DNA of 64,000 nucleotides from Brevibacillus sp. JNUCC-41 (lineage in GTDB: Bacteria > Bacillota > Bacilli > Bacillales > DSM-1321). Of this stretch, positions 19,054-30,008 are shown piece by piece. The position numbers were made by a program, and so were the translations under genes. The stretch spans positions 3,381,501 to 3,445,500 of the forward strand of contig NZ_CP062163.1 of assembly GCF_014844095.1 (NCBI RefSeq), read 5' to 3'. The number at the start of each line of letters is the position of its first letter. The stretch's first letter is position 1. The notes under the pieces were generated by a model that was not told the origin of the DNA, ran no database searches, and worked only from the letters and a program-made list of their open reading frames with translations.

Positions 19054-19569
19054 ATGCCCTTAACCCCGATAGATATACATAACAAGGAATTTAACAAAGT
19101 ATTTCGTGGGTATGATGAAGATGAAGTTAATGAATTTCTCGACCAGGTCATTAAAGATTATGAACTGATTTTGAGGGAGAAGAAAGAACTTGAAGATAAA
19201 CTGAACGAGACTTTTGATCGTTTGGGACATTTTACGACAATTGAGGGTACACTTAACAAGTCAATTATTGTCGCTCAGGAAGCAGCCGAAGAATTAAGGC
19301 GCAATGCCCAAAAAGAAGCGAAACTGATCATAAAGGAAGCAGAGAAAAACGCGGACAGGATCGTCAATGAGTCACTCGTGAAAGCAAGGAAAATAGCGAT
19401 GGATATAGAGGATTTGAAAAAGCAATCCAAAGTATTCCGGACGCGTTTCAAAATGCTTGTCGGTGCACAGCTCGATTTGCTGGACAATGACGATTGGGAT
19501 CATCTTCTTGATTATGAAGTGGATGCGACTGAAATAGAATTAAATGAGAGAGTGGAAGAGGAAATTTAA
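19054..19569 (+). CDS. divIVA: DivIVA: curvature-sensing polar scaffold
   Basis: DivIVA binds negatively curved membrane at septa and poles, where it recruits MinJ and, during sporulation, chromosome-anchoring proteins. The 171-aa protein has the N-terminal membrane-binding domain (DIHNKEFNKVFRGYDEDEVN, with the Phe/Arg loop) followed by two long coiled-coil stretches from about 30 to 130 and an acidic tail. ATG 19054 follows TGGAGGTG. It is separated from ileS by a new promoter and T-box. Confidence 0.96.
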   Translation: MPLTPIDIHNKEFNKVFRGYDEDEVNEFLDQVIKDYELILREKKELEDKLNETFDRLGHFTTIEGTLNKSIIVAQEAAEELRRNAQKEAKLIIKEAEKNADRIVNESLVKARKIAMDIEDLKKQSKVFRTRFKMLVGAQLDLLDNDDWDHLLDYEVDATEIELNERVEEEI

Positions 19570-19577
19570 ACGATTCC

Positions 19578-19607
19578 TTGACTTTGAACACTTTTTTCGC
19601 ATATAAT
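19578..19607 (+). promoter_or_regulatory. Predicted SigA promoter for the ileS T-box transcript
   Basis: TTGACT (19578-19583) and TATAAT (19602-19607) are separated by 18 nt, just after the divIVA stop. Confidence 0.7.
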
Positions 19608-19613
19608 TTTTTA

Positions 19614-19896
19614 ACAATACTATTCATTATGAAATTAGACGATGACAGGGAAAGTAAATTCTTCACACACTTATTTTTAGCGAACCGGGGATGGTGAAAG
19701 CCCGGAATAAGCGAAGATATTGAAGATCACCCTTGAGTTCTGAGTTGAACCTGCTTTTGCAGTAAGTAAATGAAGCGTTTCATTCACGTTACGAATGCTC
19801 GAGAGGTTGGATTCACTTTGTGAATCTTTCTAGCCAGGGTGGTACCGCGGGAAGCTAAGCTTTCTCGTCCCTTTTTTAGGGATGAGAGGGCTTTTT
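19614..19896 (+). promoter_or_regulatory. Ile-type T-box leader of ileS
   Basis: The leader carries an AG-box-like GACAGGGAAAGTA, a Stem I apical part CCGGGGATGGTGAAAGCCCGG region, and a specifier region with two in-line isoleucine codons (ATT 19719-19721 and ATC 19726-19728; ATC, just before ACCC, is the likelier). The T-box AGGGTGGTACCGCG lies at 19836-19849. Its TGGT would pair with ACCA of uncharged tRNA-Ile, whose discriminator base is A. The terminator CTCGTCCCT/AGGGATGAG then T run spans 19864-19896. Uncharged tRNA-Ile should favour readthrough into ileS. Confidence 0.93.
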
Positions 19897-19962
19897 ATTT
19901 TGGCCGGATATCAAGTCATCGGTTCGAATGAATTTATGTAAAGACGGATGGAGGATTTTATG

Positions 19963-22731
19963 ATGGAATACAAAGATACCTTATTGATGCCTAAAACTGA
20001 ATTTCCAATGCGGGGGAATTTGCCGAAGCGTGAACCGGAAATCCAAGAAAAATGGAATGAAATGAACATCTATAAAAAAGTGCAAGAACAAACGGAAGGG
20101 CGTCCTTTATTCATTTTGCATGATGGACCTCCGTATGCAAACGGCGATATCCATATGGGCCATGCAATGAACAAGGTTTTAAAGGATTTCATTGTTCGAT
20201 TTAAATCAATGAGCGGTTTTCAAGCTCCGTATGTACCTGGCTGGGATACGCATGGGCTTCCGATTGAAACGGCATTGACAAAAAAAGGCGTGAAACGGAA
20301 AGAAATGAGCGTTGCCGAATTCAGAAAGCTTTGTGAAGAGTATGCTTATGGTCAGATTAACAATCAACGTGAGCAGTTTAAGAGAATAGGGGTCCGTGGT
20401 GATTGGGATAATCCTTATATCACATTAAAGCCTGAATATGAAGCACAGCAAATCAAGGTATTCGGTGAAATGGCGAAAAAAGGCTATATTTATAAAGGGA
20501 AAAAACCTGTTTATTGGTCCCCGTCAAGTGAATCAGCTCTTGCCGAAGCGGAAATTGAATATCAAGACAAACGTTCTGCATCCATCTATGTTGCTTTTGA
20601 AGTAACAGATGGCAAAGGTGTAATTGAAGAGGGCGTCAAAATCATCATCTGGACGACAACTCCATGGACGATTCCGGCGAATCTTGGTATTTCATTGCAT
20701 CCGCAATTAAATTACGTAGTAGTGGCTGTCGAAAATGAAAAATTCTTACTTGCTGAGGCACTGCTTGAGTCGGTTACGGAAACATTAGGCTGGGAAAACC
20801 CGTCTATCCTGAAAACAGTAAAAGGAAGCGAGTTGGACCGTGCAGTTGCCAAACATCCTCTTTATGACCGTGAATCTTTAGTGATGTTAGGTGAACACGT
20901 AACGACTGAGGCTGGAACGGGTTGTGTTCATACTGCGCCTGGCCATGGTGAAGATGACTTTATCGTTGGGCAAAAATACGGCTTGGACGTACTTTGTCCT
21001 GTAGATGAAAAAGGAGTCATGACTGAAGAGGCAGGGGAATTTGCCGGATTATTTTATGATCAAGCAAATAAACCTATTACCGAAAAATTAACTGAAGCAG
21101 GCGCGTTATTGAATTTGACGTTCATTACACACTCTTACCCACATGACTGGCGGACGAAGAAGCCAACGATCTTCCGTGCAACAGCACAATGGTTTGCGTC
21201 AATCAAAGACTTCCGCAATGAACTACTGGAAGCGATTGAAGAAACCAAATGGGTACCGGCTTGGGGCGAAACGCGCCTATTCAATATGGTCCGTGACCGC
21301 GGGGATTGGTGCATTTCCCGCCAGCGCGCTTGGGGAGTGCCAATCCCAGTGTTTTATGCAGAAAATGGCGAGCCGATCATTACGGATGAAACAATCAACC
21401 ATATTTCAAAGCTATTCCGCGAACACGGTTCAAACATCTGGTTTGAGCGTGATGCGAAAGATCTTCTGCCTGATGGCTATACACATGAAGGCAGCCCGAA
21501 TGGTATCTTCACGAAAGAAACGGATATCATGGACGTTTGGTTCGATTCCGGTTCTTCTCATCAAGCGGTTCTTGAAGAGAGAGACGACTTGCGACGGCCT
21601 GCTGACCTTTATTTAGAAGGGTCCGATCAATATCGCGGCTGGTTTAACTCATCACTTTCAACAAGTGTTGCAGTTACAGGCAAAGCACCATATAAAGGTG
21701 TACTTAGCCACGGTTTCGCATTGGATGGCGAAGGCCGTAAAATGAGTAAGTCGATCGGGAACGTTGTACTGCCATCCAAGGTCATGAACCAACTTGGTGC
21801 TGATATCTTACGCCTTTGGGTAGCTTCGGTGGATTATCAATCGGATGTCAGGGTTTCCGATCCTATTTTAAAACAAGTTTCGGAAGTTTACCGTAAAATC
21901 CGTAATACATTCCGCTTCCTGTTAGGGAACTTGGATGGATTCAATCCAAAAACCGATAAAGTGGCAGTCCAAGAATTGCCTGAAGTCGATCGATACATGC
22001 TCGTTAAATTGAATAAACTGATCAAACAGTCTAAGCTAAGTTATGAAAATTATGAGTTTGCTACAATTTATAATATGGTCAATAATTTCTGTACACAGGA
22101 TTTAAGTTCGTTCTACCTTGATTATGCAAAAGACATTCTTTATTGTGAGGCTCCGGATGGTAAAGAGCGCTTGGCCATTCAAACGGTCCTTTACGAATCA
22201 TTGGTCAGCTTAACCAAATTGGTGTCACCGATCCTCTCTCATACAGCTGATGAAGTATGGGCGTTCATTCCGGGTGTAACGGAAGAAAGTGTACAGTTGA
22301 CATTGATGCCTGAAGAAATTAACGTTGACGATGCTGAAGTTATTGAAGAAAAATGGACGGCGTTCATGGATGTCCGTGATAATGTTCTGAAAGCATTAGA
22401 AGAAGCCCGTAACAAGAAGGTCATCGGAAAATCACTGAACGCTAAAGTGATGGTATATGTTAATGAAGAAACGAAGAATCTGCTTGATGGCATCAAGGAA
22501 AGCTTTGAACAGCTATTCATCGTATCCGAATTCGAAGTCGCTGGCGATGTGGCAAATGCCCCAGCTGAGTCGGTTAAACTTGAGGATATAGCGATCCTTG
22601 TTACAAAAGCAGAAGGTGAAACGTGTGAACGTTGCTGGAATGTTTCGAAGGAAGTAGGTCAAGTGGAAGAACATCCAACACTTTGCCCGCGTTGTGCTAC
22701 AGTCGTGAAAGAGCATTACGTGAATCAATAA
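19963..22731 (+). CDS. ileS: IleS: isoleucyl-tRNA synthetase
   Basis: Class Ia synthetase that charges tRNA-Ile. From ATG 19963 it is 922 aa, starting [18 protein letters not shown] like B. subtilis. It contains HIGH-type [11 protein letters not shown], editing-domain [10 protein letters not shown] and [21 protein letters not shown] in [10 protein letters not shown], and a C-terminal zinc module (CERCW and LCPRC). It looks like the bacterial, mupirocin-sensitive type by length and zinc tail (inference). ATG 19960 or 19963 suits GGAGG at 19950-19954; ATG 19948 overlaps that site. Confidence 0.98.
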   Translation: MEYKDTLLMPKTEFPMRGNLPKREPEIQEKWNEMNIYKKVQEQTEGRPLFILHDGPPYANGDIHMGHAMNKVLKDFIVRFKSMSGFQAPYVPGWDTHGLPIETALTKKGVKRKEMSVAEFRKLCEEYAYGQINNQREQFKRIGVRGDWDNPYITLKPEYEAQQIKVFGEMAKKGYIYKGKKPVYWSPSSESALAEAEIEYQDKRSASIYVAFEVTDGKGVIEEGVKIIIWTTTPWTIPANLGISLHPQLNYVVVAVENEKFLLAEALLESVTETLGWENPSILKTVKGSELDRAVAKHPLYDRESLVMLGEHVTTEAGTGCVHTAPGHGEDDFIVGQKYGLDVLCPVDEKGVMTEEAGEFAGLFYDQANKPITEKLTEAGALLNLTFITHSYPHDWRTKKPTIFRATAQWFASIKDFRNELLEAIEETKWVPAWGETRLFNMVRDRGDWCISRQRAWGVPIPVFYAENGEPIITDETINHISKLFREHGSNIWFERDAKDLLPDGYTHEGSPNGIFTKETDIMDVWFDSGSSHQAVLEERDDLRRPADLYLEGSDQYRGWFNSSLSTSVAVTGKAPYKGVLSHGFALDGEGRKMSKSIGNVVLPSKVMNQLGADILRLWVASVDYQSDVRVSDPILKQVSEVYRKIRNTFRFLLGNLDGFNPKTDKVAVQELPEVDRYMLVKLNKLIKQSKLSYENYEFATIYNMVNNFCTQDLSSFYLDYAKDILYCEAPDGKERLAIQTVLYESLVSLTKLVSPILSHTADEVWAFIPGVTEESVQLTLMPEEINVDDAEVIEEKWTAFMDVRDNVLKALEEARNKKVIGKSLNAKVMVYVNEETKNLLDGIKESFEQLFIVSEFEVAGDVANAPAESVKLEDIAILVTKAEGETCERCWNVSKEVGQVEEHPTLCPRCATVVKEHYVNQ

Positions 22732-22745
22732 TACCTGCAAAAAAA

Positions 22746-22777
22746 CCGGTCCTTTTATAAAGGGCCGGATTTTTTTT
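22746..22777 (+). terminator. Terminator after ileS
   Basis: CCGGTCCTTT (22746-22755) pairs with AAAGGGCCGG (22759-22768), followed by eight T after one A. Confidence 0.9.
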
Positions 22778-22873
22778 GTGGGAATGAAGCTAAAACCACA
22801 ATAGGGAATTTTACCTTTATCCAATCTTCCCGATATTCTTCAGGTACAGTTAGCAGACTTATGCTTTTCGGAT

Positions 22874-22902
22874 TAGTCATTATTTCTAGTTTATGCTACA
22901 AT
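22874..22902 (+). promoter_or_regulatory. Predicted extended -10 promoter for lspA
   Basis: TGCTACAAT (22894-22902) is an extended -10 box; TAGTCA (22874-22879) lies 17 nt upstream of TACAAT. Confidence 0.5.
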
Positions 22903-22939
22903 TCAAAAGTGAAGATTTGATTAGTTTGGGGGAAAAAAT

Positions 22940-23410
22940 GTGTTTTATTATTTGATTGCCCTTTTGGTCATAGCTCTCGATCAGCTGACAAAATGGATGA
23001 TTGTGAAAAAAATGGAGTACGGAGAAAGCATTGAAATTATTGAAAACCTTCTATATATCACCTCGCATCGTAATCGTGGGGCAGCGTGGGGAATTCTACA
23101 AGGTCAAATGTGGTTTTTCTACATCATCACCATCGCTGTCATTATTGGACTTGTCTATTATATTCAGAAAATGGCGAAGGGAAGCATTTTGCTTGGAGTT
23201 GCACTTGCTCTCATGCTAGGCGGTGCGATTGGTAATTTCATCGATCGTGTTGCTCGTCAGGAAGTAGTGGATTTCGTTCATGCCTATATTTTCAGCTACA
23301 GTTTCCCGGTATTTAATGTTGCTGATGCTGCGCTTTCAATTGGTGTCGGACTGCTCGTGATTCATATGTTTTTAGAAGAAAAAAACGCTAAGGAGAAAGA
23401 TAATGGATAA
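22940..23410 (+). CDS. lspA: LspA: lipoprotein signal peptidase II
   Basis: Membrane aspartyl protease that removes signal peptides from prolipoproteins after lipidation. The 156-aa protein has four membrane segments. The catalytic aspartates fall in NFIDR (Asp102) and NVADAAL (Asp129), the same numbers known for B. subtilis LspA. DQLTKW and HRNRGAAWG are also present. The start is GTG 22940 behind GGGGG; the overlapping ATG at 22938 is in another frame. It overlaps the next gene by 8 nt. ylyA, which precedes lspA in B. subtilis, is absent. Confidence 0.96.
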   Translation: MFYYLIALLVIALDQLTKWMIVKKMEYGESIEIIENLLYITSHRNRGAAWGILQGQMWFFYIITIAVIIGLVYYIQKMAKGSILLGVALALMLGGAIGNFIDRVARQEVVDFVHAYIFSYSFPVFNVADAALSIGVGLLVIHMFLEEKNAKEKDNG

Positions 23411-24320
23411 AAGGTTATACAGCATCGATGAAACACTAAAAGGAGTTAGGATTGATAAGGCTCTGTCCACTTTGAATGAGGAATGGTCACGTACTCAGGT
23501 CCAGCAATGGATTAAAGATGATCATGTTTTGGTAAATGGCACGGCGATAAAGACGAATTACAAAGCTATTCCTGGCGATACAATCGAAGTGACGATTCCT
23601 GATCTTGAGGAATTGGATGCGGTAGCAGAGGAAATGGATTTGGATATCTATTATGAAGATAAAGATGTACTCGTTGTTAATAAACCTAGCGGCATGGTCG
23701 TCCATCCGGCACCGGGACATGTATCTGGCACGCTTGTAAATGGATTGATGGCTCACTGCAAGGACCTTTCTGGAATTAACGGAGTCATGCGGCCTGGAAT
23801 CGTCCATCGGATCGACAAAGATACATCAGGTTTATTGATGGTTGCCAAAAATGATATGGCACATGAGAAACTGGTACAGCAGCTTGTTGACAAAACGGTT
23901 ACCCGTAAGTATCAAGCTGTAGTTCATGGTGTGATCCCTCATGACTTCGGAACGATCGATGCACCGATTGGCCGCGATAAAAAAGATCGCCAAAGCATGA
24001 CTGTCACAGATTCGAATTCCAAAAATGCTGTCACGCATTTCCGTGTCATCGAACGCTTCAAAGCTTTCACTTTGGTGGAATGCCAGCTTGAAACAGGAAG
24101 AACACATCAAATCCGTGTTCACATGAAATACATTGGCTTCCCGCTGGCGGGAGATCCGAAATATGGTCCGAAAAAGACACTGAAATTAGATGGACAAGCG
24201 TTGCACGCGGGTCTTCTAGGTTTCATCCATCCTCGTACAAATGAGTATATGGAATTCGAAGCTCCGATTCCGGAAGAGTTTGAAAATCTAATTAATCAAT
24301 TACGTAGAAGTAAGGATTGA
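23403..24320 (+). CDS. ylyB: RluD-type 23S rRNA pseudouridine synthase (YlyB)
   Basis: A 305-aa RluA/RluD-family pseudouridine synthase. The N-terminal S4 domain (about 12-70) is followed by the catalytic domain with [17 protein letters not shown], where the aspartate after HRI (about residue 138) should be catalytic, and [10 protein letters not shown]. By family the target is large-subunit rRNA (helix 69 for true RluD); the exact site here is not determined. The -35 box of the pyr promoter overlaps its stop codon. Confidence 0.92.
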   Translation: MDKRLYSIDETLKGVRIDKALSTLNEEWSRTQVQQWIKDDHVLVNGTAIKTNYKAIPGDTIEVTIPDLEELDAVAEEMDLDIYYEDKDVLVVNKPSGMVVHPAPGHVSGTLVNGLMAHCKDLSGINGVMRPGIVHRIDKDTSGLLMVAKNDMAHEKLVQQLVDKTVTRKYQAVVHGVIPHDFGTIDAPIGRDKKDRQSMTVTDSNSKNAVTHFRVIERFKAFTLVECQLETGRTHQIRVHMKYIGFPLAGDPKYGPKKTLKLDGQALHAGLLGFIHPRTNEYMEFEAPIPEEFENLINQLRRSKD

Positions 24321-24345
24321 CAAATTCTTTTTTTTGATATATTAT
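24317..24345 (+). promoter_or_regulatory. Predicted SigA promoter for the pyr operon
   Basis: TTGACA (24317-24322) and TATTAT (24340-24345) are 17 nt apart; a TATAAT at 24343 would need a 20-nt spacer. The promoter overlaps the end of ylyB and precedes the first PyrR attenuator. Confidence 0.65.
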
Positions 24346-24363
24346 AATAACAACTTAATAAGA

Positions 24364-25058
<695 letters not shown>

Positions 25059-25080
25059 ACAACATGAAAATTTCATATTA

Positions 25081-25197
25081 CCCTTTTAAAGACAGTCCAG
25101 AGAGGCTGGCAAAGGGGAGTCAATCGGGAGAGTTGTGTCTACGCATGGACATTTGCCTTCCGAGAAACCCTCTTTGTATATTGCAAAGAGGGTTTTT
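25081..25197 (+). promoter_or_regulatory. PyrR attenuator 2 (pyrR-pyrP)
   Basis: A fully consensus PyrR loop AGTCCAGAGAGGCT (25094-25107) is closed by CCCTTT/AAAGGG. The terminator AACCCTCTTTG/CAAAGAGGGTT (25166-25194) with a T run follows. Confidence 0.93.
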
Positions 25198-25234
25198 GCA
25201 GTTTTGATGGGATTTTCATGAGGGGGATACAGAA

Positions 25235-26524
25235 ATGGAAGAAACTAAAAGGGACATCGTACTGGATGTCGAGGACGTGCCAAAGGCTGGCCAGTGGATA
25301 ACGTTAAGCATCCAGCATTTGTTCGCCATGTTCGGTGCAACGGTGCTGGTGCCATTTTTGGTAGGATTAAGCCCGGCGGTAGCACTGGTTTCAAGCGGAT
25401 TGGGCACACTTTCATACTTATTGATAACCAAAGGTAAGATACCAGCTTATCTCGGTTCATCTTTCGCTTTCATTACGCCAATCATAGCAGCTAAGGCTCT
25501 AGGAGGTCCGGAAGCGGCCATGATCGGCTGTTTTGCAGCAGGGTTCATATATGGGATAGTAGCTTTGATTATTCAAAAAGTCGGATTGCGCTGGTTAATG
25601 AATATACTTCCTCCGGTTGTGGTGGGTCCGGTGATTATCGTAATCGGATTAAGCCTTGCAGGAACGGCCGTGGACATGGCAATGTATGATCCACAAGATA
25701 AATACAGCGTCACATATATAGTGATAGCGCTGATCACCTTAGCGGTAACCATCATCTGTAACGTGTTCTTTAAGGGATTCATTAACTTGATCCCCATATT
25801 AATGGGAATCATAGTCGGCTACGGCTGTTCGGCTGTTGCAGGAATAATAGATTATGAACCGATCAAGTCAGCACAATGGTGGGAAATGCCTGAATTCATG
25901 TTTCCATATGTAACCTATACTCCGTCCTTCTCATGGGAAGTCATTGCCATCATGGTACCGGTTGCCATCGTAACTTTATCAGAACATATCGGGCACCAGA
26001 TGGTACTGAGCAAAGTAGTCGGCAGGAATTTTTTAGAAAATCCTGGTTTGCATCGCTCGATTTTAGGAGATGGAGCAGGAATCATGATCGGATCCTTTAT
26101 CGGTGGGCCGCCGCTGACTTCATATGGCGAGAATATTGGGGTCCTGACTATGACAAAGGCGTACAGTGTGTATATCATCGGTGGGGCAGCATTGACTGCA
26201 ATCATCTTTGGCTTTAACGGTAAGATTTCAGCAGTCATCAGCTCGATACCTACAGCTGTGATGGGGGGGATTTCCATCTTGCTCTTCGGAATCATCGCAT
26301 CAAGTGGATTGAGGATGCTGATTGATAATAAGGTCGATTTTGACAAGAAAAGGAACCTGATGATAGCTTCAGTCATCCTGGTGTTAGGAATAGGAGGGGC
26401 GTTTGTACAACTATCGGAAACGGTATCGCTTTCCGGAATGGCACTTTCAGCCATCGTCGGAATCCTTCTTAACTTGATTCTTCCGGACCGTGAAAAAATA
26501 TCCGGAGATATATTTGAAAAATAA
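25235..26524 (+). CDS. pyrP: PyrP: uracil permease (NCS2)
   Basis: A proton-linked uracil importer of the nucleobase-ascorbate (NCS2/UraA) family. It is 429 aa with 12-14 hydrophobic segments. LGSSFAFITPI is the half-helix signature near residue 73, GPVIIVIGLSLAGTAV lies in the middle, and the substrate-site helix includes ALSEHIG-like TLSEHIGHQMVLSKVVGRN and PPLTSYGENIGVL. The ATG is at 25235. It is controlled by the attenuator just upstream, so import should fall when UMP is plentiful. Confidence 0.96.
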   Translation: MEETKRDIVLDVEDVPKAGQWITLSIQHLFAMFGATVLVPFLVGLSPAVALVSSGLGTLSYLLITKGKIPAYLGSSFAFITPIIAAKALGGPEAAMIGCFAAGFIYGIVALIIQKVGLRWLMNILPPVVVGPVIIVIGLSLAGTAVDMAMYDPQDKYSVTYIVIALITLAVTIICNVFFKGFINLIPILMGIIVGYGCSAVAGIIDYEPIKSAQWWEMPEFMFPYVTYTPSFSWEVIAIMVPVAIVTLSEHIGHQMVLSKVVGRNFLENPGLHRSILGDGAGIMIGSFIGGPPLTSYGENIGVLTMTKAYSVYIIGGAALTAIIFGFNGKISAVISSIPTAVMGGISILLFGIIASSGLRMLIDNKVDFDKKRNLMIASVILVLGIGGAFVQLSETVSLSGMALSAIVGILLNLILPDREKISGDIFEK

Positions 26525-26550
26525 GATATTGCATCAAAACAATAAATCAC

Positions 26551-26684
26551 CTTTTAAAAGAAGTCCAGAGAGGCTTAAAAGGGTGTTGCTGTAAAGAGAA
26601 TGAGAACGGGATAAAGTGTAAACCATTCCGTGTCCTCACACTCTTTATGACCTACACCCTGTCCTTAATGGCGGGGTATTTTTT
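26551..26684 (+). promoter_or_regulatory. PyrR attenuator 3 (pyrP-pyrB)
   Basis: A consensus loop AGTCCAGAGAGGCT (26562-26575) lies in a stem closed by CCTTTTAA/TTAAAAGG (26551-26558 and 26575-26582). The terminator ACCCTGTC/GGCGGGGT (26656-26663 and 26670-26677) has two G-U pairs and is weaker than the other two. A T run follows. Confidence 0.92.
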
Positions 26685-26720
26685 ATGCCCCGCATCACAA
26701 ATGTGAAAGGAGCAGGATCG

Positions 26721-27656
26721 ATGAAAAAATTATTGACCATGAATGAATTAGCTTTAACTGATATTGAAAGAATTTTACATGAGGCAGAGGGTTTTGCCAA
26801 CGGATCTAGCTGGAATCCAAAGCAGCAGACCACAGTTGCCAATCTCTTCTTTGAACCAAGTACACGTACAAAATCAAGCTTTGAAATGGCTGAAAGAAAA
26901 TTGGGGCTTGAGGTCATTCCTTTTGATGCGGGTACATCATCCGTGTTAAAAGGTGAAACCTTATATGACACTGTTAAAACGTTAGAAGCAATAGGTGTGA
27001 ATGCCTTGATCATCCGTCATGAACAGGATAATTATTTTGATGAATTGAATGAGAAGATCGGGATTCCAATAATCAACGCAGGGGATGGCTGCGGAAATCA
27101 TCCAACCCAATCATTACTGGACTTATTGACGATAAAACAAGAGTTTAAAAGTTTCAAAGGTCTGAAGATTGCCATAATAGGTGATGTGAGGCATAGTCGG
27201 GTTGCGAAATCGAATGCAGAAGCATTAACCCGTTTAGGAGCGAATGTCGTATTTTCGGGTCCGCCTGAATGGTTTGACAGAACAAACAGTTTGGGAAGGT
27301 ATGAAGACATCGACCATGCGGTAGCTACCTCTGATGTGGTCATGCTGCTCAGAATACAGCATGAAAGGCATATTGAAAAATACGATCAGGCAAATGGAGA
27401 TTATCTGGAAAGTTTCGGTCTGACCAAACAACGTGAAAAAAATATGAAACCGGGTGCGATCATCATGCATCCTGCACCAATAAACCGCGGTGTTGAAATA
27501 GACAGTGATTTAGTCGAATGCAGCCGCTCAAGAATTTTCAAACAAATGGAAAATGGCGTGTTTATTAGAATGGCCGTATTAAAAAATGTGCTTGAACAAT
27601 CCGAAGGGGGAAACATTCATGAAAACAATAATCAAAAATGGAGTATTGCTAGATAA
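26721..27656 (+). CDS. pyrB: PyrB: aspartate carbamoyltransferase
   Basis: Catalyses carbamoyl phosphate + L-aspartate to N-carbamoyl-L-aspartate, the committed pyrimidine step. From ATG 26721 it is 311 aa. Carbamoyl-phosphate residues are in [10 protein letters not shown] (about 52-61), followed by [23 protein letters not shown] and [12 protein letters not shown]. No regulatory-chain gene (pyrI) is present, as in other bacilli. ATG 26721 follows AAAGGAG; an upstream in-frame ATG lies in the attenuator. It overlaps pyrC by 38 nt. Confidence 0.97.
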   Translation: MKKLLTMNELALTDIERILHEAEGFANGSSWNPKQQTTVANLFFEPSTRTKSSFEMAERKLGLEVIPFDAGTSSVLKGETLYDTVKTLEAIGVNALIIRHEQDNYFDELNEKIGIPIINAGDGCGNHPTQSLLDLLTIKQEFKSFKGLKIAIIGDVRHSRVAKSNAEALTRLGANVVFSGPPEWFDRTNSLGRYEDIDHAVATSDVVMLLRIQHERHIEKYDQANGDYLESFGLTKQREKNMKPGAIIMHPAPINRGVEIDSDLVECSRSRIFKQMENGVFIRMAVLKNVLEQSEGGNIHENNNQKWSIAR

Positions 27657-28905
27657 TCAAAACTCATTCAAAAAAGCGGACATTGAAATGGAAGGCAAGG
27701 TCATCACAAAAATCGGCGAGAACTTGGCAACGGAAAATTGTAAAGTAGTTGATGCTGAAGGGTTACTTATTACATCAGGATTCGTTGATCTGCATGTCCA
27801 TTTACGCGAACCGGGCGGTGAACATAAAGAAACAATCGCAAGTGGAACGCTTGCAGCGGCAAGAGGCGGTTTCACTACGGTAGCGGCAATGCCCAATACA
27901 AGGCCAGTTCCCGATACAGTGGAAAACCTTGAAGCGCTAAACAGGAAAATTGAAGAAACGGCTCATGTAAGGGTACTCCCATATGCATCCATTACAATTA
28001 GGGAAGCTGGCAAGGAGTTGACCGACTTTTCTTCATTAAAACAAACGGGTGCTTTTGCCTTTACGGACGATGGCGTGGGAATTCAAGAAGCTGGGATGAT
28101 GCTGGAAGCGATGAAACGGGCAGCCGCTCAAGATATGGCCATAGTTGCTCATTGTGAAGACAATAGCTTAATCAACAAAGGCTCCGTCCATGAAGGAAGA
28201 TTCTCAAAAGAACAGGGAATCAATGGAATTCCGTCCGTATGTGAGGCTGTACATATTGCCCGGGATATCCTCCTTGCTGAAGCTGCGGATTGCCATTATC
28301 ACGTTTGCCATATATCCACGAAGGAATCGGTAAGGACGGTAAGGGATGCCAAACGCGCCGGTATCCGCGTCACAGCCGAAGTTACACCGCATCACTTATT
28401 ATTGTGTGAGGATGATATACCGGGACTTGATACGAATTATAAAATGAACCCGCCATTAAGGGGCCGTGAAGATCGGGATGCATTGATAGAAGGACTGCTT
28501 GACGGAACCATCGATTTTATAGCAACAGACCATGCCCCGCATGCGGCAGAGGAAAAAGCGCAGGGAATGCAGCTGGCTCCTTTCGGAATAGTGGGATTGG
28601 AAACGGCCTTCCCGCTGCTTTACACCGAATTGGTTAAAAAGGGCGTCATTACATTAAAGCAATTGATTGATTTCATGACAATTAAACCCTCTGAAAGTTT
28701 CTCCCTTCCTTATGGAGAGCTAAAGGAAGGTGCTATTGCGGATATCGCGCTCATCGATTTGGAAACAGAAAAAGAAATTAATGCTGAAGAGTTTGCTTCA
28801 AAAGGAAAAAATACACCTTTTAATGAAAAGAAATGTTATGGCTGGCCAGTCATGACGATTGCGGAAGGAAAAATAGCTTGGGAAAAAGGACGTGTTCAAG
28901 GATGA
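27619..28905 (+). CDS. pyrC: PyrC: dihydroorotase (type I)
   Basis: Zinc amidohydrolase that cyclises carbamoyl-aspartate to dihydroorotate. From ATG 27619 it is 428 aa, the same as B. subtilis PyrC. The metal site begins with [10 protein letters not shown] (His59 and His61), followed by [26 protein letters not shown] and the catalytic ATDHAPH. The ATG follows GAAGGGGG within pyrB. The stop overlaps the pyrAA start (ATGA). Confidence 0.97.
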   Translation: MKTIIKNGVLLDNQNSFKKADIEMEGKVITKIGENLATENCKVVDAEGLLITSGFVDLHVHLREPGGEHKETIASGTLAAARGGFTTVAAMPNTRPVPDTVENLEALNRKIEETAHVRVLPYASITIREAGKELTDFSSLKQTGAFAFTDDGVGIQEAGMMLEAMKRAAAQDMAIVAHCEDNSLINKGSVHEGRFSKEQGINGIPSVCEAVHIARDILLAEAADCHYHVCHISTKESVRTVRDAKRAGIRVTAEVTPHHLLLCEDDIPGLDTNYKMNPPLRGREDRDALIEGLLDGTIDFIATDHAPHAAEEKAQGMQLAPFGIVGLETAFPLLYTELVKKGVITLKQLIDFMTIKPSESFSLPYGELKEGAIADIALIDLETEKEINAEEFASKGKNTPFNEKKCYGWPVMTIAEGKIAWEKGRVQG

Positions 28906-30008
28906 AAAGACAGCTAATTTTAGAAGACGGGACAGTATTCCTTGGGGAAGCATTCGGAGGGGAAGTAGAAAAAATTGGTGAAGTCGTTTTTAACACAGGA
29001 ATGACAGGGTACCAGGAGATTCTATCCGATCCATCCTATTGCGGTCAGATCGTTACACTTACGTATCCATTAATCGGGAACTACGGAATAAACCGGGATG
29101 ACTTTGAATCCATCAATCCAGCTATATCGGGATTCGTCGTTAAGGAAACAGCAGAACTTCCTTCCAACTGGAGAAACCAATTATCACTTGATGAATATCT
29201 GAAAATGAAGAACATACCTGGAATAAGCGGAATCGATACGAGAAAGCTGACAAGGATCATCAGGAAATCAGGTGCACTTAAAGGGGCGCTCTGCAATATC
29301 AATAAAGATGCAAAAGAAGTGGTTTCCCAGTTGAAAGCAACGGTGATTCCTTCTAATCAAGTGAAACAGGTTTCAACAAAAGCACCATATTCCAGCCCGG
29401 GCAGAGGCCCGCGGGTAGTTCTTGTAGACTATGGCATGAAGCACGGGATTTTACGTGAGTTGACGAAGCGCGGCTGTGATGTCGTGGTTGTGCCTTATAA
29501 CGTCACGGCCGAAGAAGTGATGCAATATCATCCGGATGGCGTGATGCTTTCAAACGGTCCTGGAGATCCGAAAAGTGTTCATGAGACGCTTGAAATGATC
29601 CGTACAATCCAAACGCAAGTGCCATTATTCGGAATCTGTTTAGGACATCAATTATTCGCACTTGCAAACGGGGCGGATACGGAAAAATTAAAATTCGGCC
29701 ATCGAGGATCTAATCATCCGGTTAGGGACCTTCGTACCGGAAAGGTATCCATCACATCTCAAAATCATGGGTATACAGTAGAAGAGCTTTCCATTGAAAA
29801 TACAGATCTTATTGTGACACATACAGCATTGAATGATGATACGATTGAAGGCCTGCGCCATAAAAAGTATCCGGCTTTCACCGTACAATATCATCCGGAA
29901 GCATCACCAGGGCCGGAAGATGCCAACTACTTATTCAATGAATTCTTACAAATGATTGAAGCTGCAACCAACAAGGGGGAAAAAACATGCCAAAACGCAC
30001 TGATATAA
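28902..30008 (+). CDS. pyrAA: PyrAA: carbamoyl-phosphate synthase small (glutaminase) subunit
   Basis: Class I glutamine amidotransferase that feeds ammonia to the large subunit. From ATG 28902 it is 368 aa. The nucleophile cysteine is in [13 protein letters not shown], and the His-Glu pair is in [10 protein letters not shown]. The N-terminal subunit-interaction domain begins [17 protein letters not shown]. The ATG overlaps the pyrC stop by 4 nt. As part of the pyr operon this should be the pyrimidine-specific enzyme; an arginine-specific one may exist elsewhere. Confidence 0.96.
   Translation: MKRQLILEDGTVFLGEAFGGEVEKIGEVVFNTGMTGYQEILSDPSYCGQIVTLTYPLIGNYGINRDDFESINPAISGFVVKETAELPSNWRNQLSLDEYLKMKNIPGISGIDTRKLTRIIRKSGALKGALCNINKDAKEVVSQLKATVIPSNQVKQVSTKAPYSSPGRGPRVVLVDYGMKHGILRELTKRGCDVVVVPYNVTAEEVMQYHPDGVMLSNGPGDPKSVHETLEMIRTIQTQVPLFGICLGHQLFALANGADTEKLKFGHRGSNHPVRDLRTGKVSITSQNHGYTVEELSIENTDLIVTHTALNDDTIEGLRHKKYPAFTVQYHPEASPGPEDANYLFNEFLQMIEAATNKGEKTCQNALI

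Noticed and set aside
25915-26550. 211-codon open frame on the - strand across pyrP
   Set aside because: It mirrors the hydrophobic codons of the permease; no independent start signal or family features.
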